DNA from: Clostridiales bacterium
GTDB taxonomy: Bacteria; Bacillota; Clostridia; Christensenellales; Aristaeellaceae
Length of the DNA stretch: 64,000 nucleotides
Assembly (NCBI GenBank): GCA_012523405.1
Contig: JAAYIN010000072.1
Location: 1-64,000 of the forward strand
Direction of reading: 5' to 3'
Shown here: positions 60,600 through 64,000 of the stretch, one piece after another
Numbering within the stretch: position 1 is the first letter of the stretch
How the letters are laid out: each line of letters starts with the position of its first letter
The notes under the pieces: model-generated
The model's database searches: none
Told to the model about the DNA's origin: nothing
What the model saw: the letters and a program-made list of their open reading frames with translations, nothing else
Position numbers and translations under genes: made by a program

Positions 60600-61538
60600 T
60601 TACTGGACAGCCTCGCTAAATGCTTCAAAGAAATCAGGACAGCTCCATGTGCCGCATGCGCTTACTGCGTCATCTCCGACCATGAGCTGAAGTGTCAGTC
60701 CGTTTGTCAGACCGATTTGCATAGAGGTTGAGCCGCTAACGCTTGTGCCGATATAGTCTGCATTATCAAGCATTGTCTGCATCAGTTCCTGCACCGTGGC
60801 CGCGTCGTCAATGGTGCCTACGCCGCTAAGCGTAATCCACTTGACATCGCTTGCGCTGCACAGGGTATCCTCTAGCGTTTCGTTTCCAATGATTGCTGTG
60901 CCCGCGTAGCTTACGCGCTGGAACACACGAGTGCTTCCATCCACAGGAGCTGCAATCATGGAACTGCCAAGACCCGCGATGGCATAGATTTCTTCGCCGC
61001 GTGCAACCGTGTTGCTGATCACACCGCTTGAACCAAGGGCAGGCTCGACGTTGAACTCGCCTACGCTGCCAAGCTTATCCCCTAGCAGACCGTTTGAAAC
61101 GCTGCTGGGACTGGTGAGCATGCGGTATGTGGCGCCGTCAATGGTGACCAGCGGGAAGCTGCTTCCATTTGAATCGGCGTAGAGTGTTCCTGCGCTGCCG
61201 CTGTTTCGGCTGGACATCGAAATACTGCCCACAGGCACATCCGCACTAATATGCGGTACGGCGGTTGGGGTGCTATTTTCGCCGGCAGAGTAGCTGTCAA
61301 TCACATGAGGGTTAGCGTCGTCAATCGTGGGATGATCATCCACAACCCAGACTGCAGCCCCGACACAGAGCGCAAGCGCAGTGGATATTGCTAATGCTGT
61401 TTGCCAAGTTTTATTGCGCATTTTGGGTTTCTGGTAATCTGCTGCAGTAATCTTGGCCTTGGCCAAAATGTTTGGCGTAGCAACAAAGCCACCTAGCTGA
61501 CGCGAGGCGATTTCTGGTAATTCTTTCAGTTGAGTCAC
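60600..61538 (-). CDS. Membrane-anchored anti-sigma-like protein
   Basis: 312 residues. A cytoplasmic N-terminus (LKELPEIASRQLGGFVATPNILAKAKITAA) is followed by one span (WQTALAISTALALCVGAAVWVV) and a Ser/Gly-rich outer domain of about 245 residues. Its first codon overlaps the stop of the ECF sigma gene (ATGA). This places it as the sigma factor's anti-sigma partner. The outer domain is not a family I know; it may sense envelope conditions. Confidence 0.78.
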   Translation of the reverse strand: MTQLKELPEIASRQLGGFVATPNILAKAKITAADYQKPKMRNKTWQTALAISTALALCVGAAVWVVDDHPTIDDANPHVIDSYSAGENSTPTAVPHISADVPVGSISMSSRNSGSAGTLYADSNGSSFPLVTIDGATYRMLTSPSSVSNGLLGDKLGSVGEFNVEPALGSSGVISNTVARGEEIYAIAGLGSSMIAAPVDGSTRVFQRVSYAGTAIIGNETLEDTLCSASDVKWITLSGVGTIDDAATVQELMQTMLDNADYIGTSVSGSTSMQIGLTNGLTLQLMVGDDAVSACGTWSCPDFFEAFSEAVQ

Positions 61539-62023
61539 TGCGCAAAACCTCCTTCTTCTAATATCGATTCTAGTTTTTTTCGGGCTCTGGACAACCTGCT
61601 GGAGATCGTTCCTTCAGGTAAATCAAGCGTTTCAGCAATTTCGCTAATGCTAAATCCCTGGTAGTAATACAGCAGAATGGCCTCGCGAAATGCGGCTGGT
61701 AACTGATGGATGGCAATCATCATCGCCTCCTCATCCTCGCGCTTTTCGCTTTCGTCCGGTGCAGGAAGCAGTTCGAACGTCGGACTGCCCAGCACCACCC
61801 TTTTGACCCAAGCACCACGCCATAAGTCGCGGCATCTATTGAGCGCAACCTTTAGCAGCCATGCCTTTTCGCGTCCTTCTTGCAGCTCGGGTGCGTTTGT
61901 CATCAGGCGCACAAAAACATCCTGGCAGACATCTTCGGCCTTTTGCTTGTCACCCAAGTAGAAATAACTGACACGAAGTACATCAGTGGCGTACTTTTCA
62001 TAGAGTTCCTCAAAGTTCGTCAT
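61535..62023 (-). CDS. ECF RNA polymerase sigma factor (SigW/RpoE group)
   Basis: 162 residues. Region 2 is YEKYATDVLRVSYFYLGDKQKAEDVCQDVFVRLMTN with KAWLLKVALNRCRDLWRG; region 4 is LPAAFREAILLYYYQGFSISEIAETLDLPEGTISSRLSRARKKLESIL. It is a typical ECF factor. It is translationally coupled to the membrane protein that follows, forming a self-contained sensor module. It is the second such module in the window; the first (48130) is quite different in sequence. Confidence 0.94.
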   Translation of the reverse strand: MTNFEELYEKYATDVLRVSYFYLGDKQKAEDVCQDVFVRLMTNAPELQEGREKAWLLKVALNRCRDLWRGAWVKRVVLGSPTFELLPAPDESEKREDEEAMMIAIHQLPAAFREAILLYYYQGFSISEIAETLDLPEGTISSRLSRARKKLESILEEGGFAQ

Positions 62024-62611
62024 GCACGAGCCTCCATCTTGCCCGTGCGCATTTTGTCATCGGGCGTACTGTGCTCACTCATCAAACGAATCTGCACCCC
62101 TGCTTCTTGCATCTTTCCCAAAATATTTCTAAAAAATATAATGTTTACAAACTGAACCGTTTTGGGCGTGCATTTTCATGCTCAGTTTGCCAAGAGAGGA
62201 TCAATTACATACAGGATTCAGTCGATGTTTTTCATAAAAACAGTTTTCAATCTCTTTCTATTCAAAAAGAGAGCTCATTTCTATATTAGCATTCGATAGT
62301 GAGTGATGTCAATCCACTTGCCAATGTTTGTAATCAATGTAACTACTTTTTGGAAACGGCTTGCTGGATTTTTCAAGCAATAAGCGCATTGAAGGGCAGA
62401 GAGGGGAGGCCTCGGGTATTCAAACGCAGGATACATCCTATGGCGCAGCGCATGCAGCGTGCTTGCAATGATCAATCATCTCCGCTATAATTTGAAGAAA
62501 TACAGGCTGGCTTTGTGAATGATCACGCGCCGCCGCCTTTTCCTGTTTTCTGGCAAAAAGATGAATGCACGCAGGGCTTTCCTTGCACGAGCATCGGAGA
62601 GGATTTATCCA
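62024..62611. other. Intergenic region between the ECF sigma gene and the CotH gene
   Basis: About 590 bases. The reading frames in it are short and lack family likeness, so I call no gene. The 62110-62300 part is AT-rich and likely holds the divergent promoters. No clear repeat or RNA structure was seen. Confidence 0.5.
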
Positions 62612-64000
62612 TTGAAAAAGACGTTTTTAGCAGTCGTGTTGCTGATTGCCATTATGCTTTGCTCAAGTGCTGTTGCCGCGGAGGATATTCCTGCGGTGAT
62701 TTGGTCGCTGCAAACCGATGCGGGTACAGTTTGCGTGAAGTCAGAGACGCTGGATGGTCAGGCTTGGCTTTTTCTGCCGGCCTGCGCAGACCTTACAGCC
62801 CTGAGCCTGAGCACTGAAAACGATGGGGTCGACGGCGCGATATGGGTTTTTGGCAATGGAGAGACAACACCATTTGAGCCAAATGTACCCATAAACGGCG
62901 TGGCGCTTGCTACGAACCATCATGAAGATGTGTACAGCCTGGTGCTCGCAGCTGCGGACGGCAGTGAAATACTCACATTACATCTCATGAAGTCCCAGCA
63001 TCTATCCTCAATGCATATCAGCAGTACTGATCCGATCAACGAAGGCAGGGAATGGCTTGAGGACTGCCCGTTGCATGAAAAGACCACGTCGGCGCATCTT
63101 GTGATGCTGCGCGAGGATGGCAGCGTATCGGCTGGCATGCCCATCGATAAAATTCGCGGTCGCGGGAACACCACATGGACAACGACCTTGGACAAGAAAC
63201 CCTACCAGATCAATCTGGCATACAAGCAGAATCTTCTGGAAACAGGCGATCCTCTGGAAGCAAGAAAGAAATGGGTATTGCTCGCCAATGAGGCCTTATG
63301 GGACGAAGAGTCAGACCGCAGTATGCTGCGCAATAAAATTTCGCTCGATATATCTCGTGAGTTTGGTTTGGAGAACACCTCCAAATGCGAATATGTCGAT
63401 TTGTATTATGATGATTGCTATCGCGGGACATACCTGCTATGCGAAAAGGTAGAGGTGAACCCCGGGCGCGTTGATGTTGTGGATTTTGATGAAATCATCA
63501 AGGGCGGTGCAAAAGCGCTTGGCGTATATGATTTGGATAGACTGCCGATTGCTCAGGGTATCAATCGCTATGGCATGGAGATTCATTATCCGGAAAACCT
63601 GCCTGAACCTGATGACCCCTCAGTGGGCGGGTATTTAATCGAGATGGAAAAAAGCGGCGGCTCGGGTGAAGCAACATGGTTTCGTTTGGGGGATGGCAGG
63701 GCATATGCCTGCAAGAATCCAAGCTATGCAAGTGAGCGGATGGTCACCTATGTAAGCGAACTCATGCAGGAGGTATACCAGAGCTTTGAAAACTACGGGT
63801 TTGACCCCGAAACGGGCATGCCCATTGAAAACATCATGGACATTGATTCCTTTACCCGCTCCCTGCTCATTGCAGAATTGACAAAAAGCTTTGATATGTA
63901 TGTATTTACCTCCACGAACTTTGTTGTCAAAGCAGGTGAATACAAGCTATACGCAGGCCCTGTTTGGGATTTCGATTTGGCAACGGCAGAGGTGGAAACC
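62612..64000 (+). CDS. CotH-family secreted protein (partial, cut by window end)
   Basis: 463 codons are visible from the TTG at 62612 (GGAGAGGA ahead), open to the window edge. A signal peptide (KKTFLAVVLLIAIMLCSSAVAAE) is followed by a beta-rich domain and the CotH kinase-like domain: DKIRGRGNTTWTTTLDKKPYQINL, LLCEKVEVNPGRVDV, GGYLIEMEKSGG and AGPVWDFDLAT with its metal-binding Asp. Bacillus CotH is a spore-coat protein kinase; secreted CotH proteins in clostridia occur on the cell surface or with cellulosomes. RGRGNTTW and WDFD are strongly diagnostic. Confidence 0.88.
   Translation, partial: MKKTFLAVVLLIAIMLCSSAVAAEDIPAVIWSLQTDAGTVCVKSETLDGQAWLFLPACADLTALSLSTENDGVDGAIWVFGNGETTPFEPNVPINGVALATNHHEDVYSLVLAAADGSEILTLHLMKSQHLSSMHISSTDPINEGREWLEDCPLHEKTTSAHLVMLREDGSVSAGMPIDKIRGRGNTTWTTTLDKKPYQINLAYKQNLLETGDPLEARKKWVLLANEALWDEESDRSMLRNKISLDISREFGLENTSKCEYVDLYYDDCYRGTYLLCEKVEVNPGRVDVVDFDEIIKGGAKALGVYDLDRLPIAQGINRYGMEIHYPENLPEPDDPSVGGYLIEMEKSGGSGEATWFRLGDGRAYACKNPSYASERMVTYVSELMQEVYQSFENYGFDPETGMPIENIMDIDSFTRSLLIAELTKSFDMYVFTSTNFVVKAGEYKLYAGPVWDFDLATAEVET

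Overview
The window looks like chromosomal DNA of a spore-forming Firmicute of class Clostridia with roughly balanced GC (my estimate by eye). The evidence is a spoIIAA-spoIIAB-sigF operon, a two-gene SufC/SufB iron-sulfur system, LplB-type sugar permeases, a DUF134/NifX fusion, strong AGGAGG ribosome sites with frequent TTG/GTG starts, and a radA plus PIN/TRAM pair. The species cannot be fixed from sequence alone. No tRNA, rRNA or CRISPR array was seen.

Left part (1-14135): the tail of an ABC ATPase, a reverse-strand PrpR-like regulator, then a forward catabolic cluster of about 12 kb. It holds a DUF1537 acid-sugar kinase, an iron alcohol dehydrogenase, a DapA-family lyase/aldolase, a PdxA-family dehydrogenase, a binding protein with two permeases, a cytoplasmic sialidase-fold hydrolase, a P-loop kinase and a GH13_18 sucrose-phosphorylase-like enzyme. 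Together they suggest uptake of a glycosylated sugar acid, its hydrolysis or phosphorolysis, and phosphorylation, oxidation and aldol cleavage of the acid part. The substrate is unknown.

14290-18770: remnants of an ABC exporter; an autoregulated marR-sufC-sufB operon whose MarR protein ends in a cysteine cluster; a YcxB-like protein; a DUF134/NifX protein under a consensus promoter with palindromes. 18970-20872: a retron, made of a promoter, a structured msr/msd-like RNA and a reverse transcriptase fused to a TOPRIM domain. This is the clearest defence system in the window.

20988-35236: small stress and regulatory units. These are an OhrR-controlled glutathione peroxidase/flavodoxin operon, an aquaporin, AraC, WYL, PadR and XRE regulators, a RidA protein sharing an operator with the WYL regulator, TspO, small enzymes, a dead zinc-ribbon gene and a 12-copy 24-bp minisatellite. 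35328-39900: a tandem family of secreted SH3 proteins that become shorter along the array. 39984-49465: a FAD/Rieske oxidoreductase, an MFS exporter, an arabinofuranosidase, an Lsa-like ABC-F resistance protein behind an attenuator-like leader, an XRE/membrane pair and an ECF sigma/anti-sigma pair.

49565-64000: an orphan binding protein, PIN/TRAM protein and RadA (reverse strand), a degenerate metallophosphoesterase, an AAC(3)-family acetyltransferase, the sporulation sigF operon, a lipase-like protein, a second ECF sigma/anti-sigma pair and a CotH-family protein cut by the right edge. GC-rich dispersed intergenic repeats occur at several gene borders.
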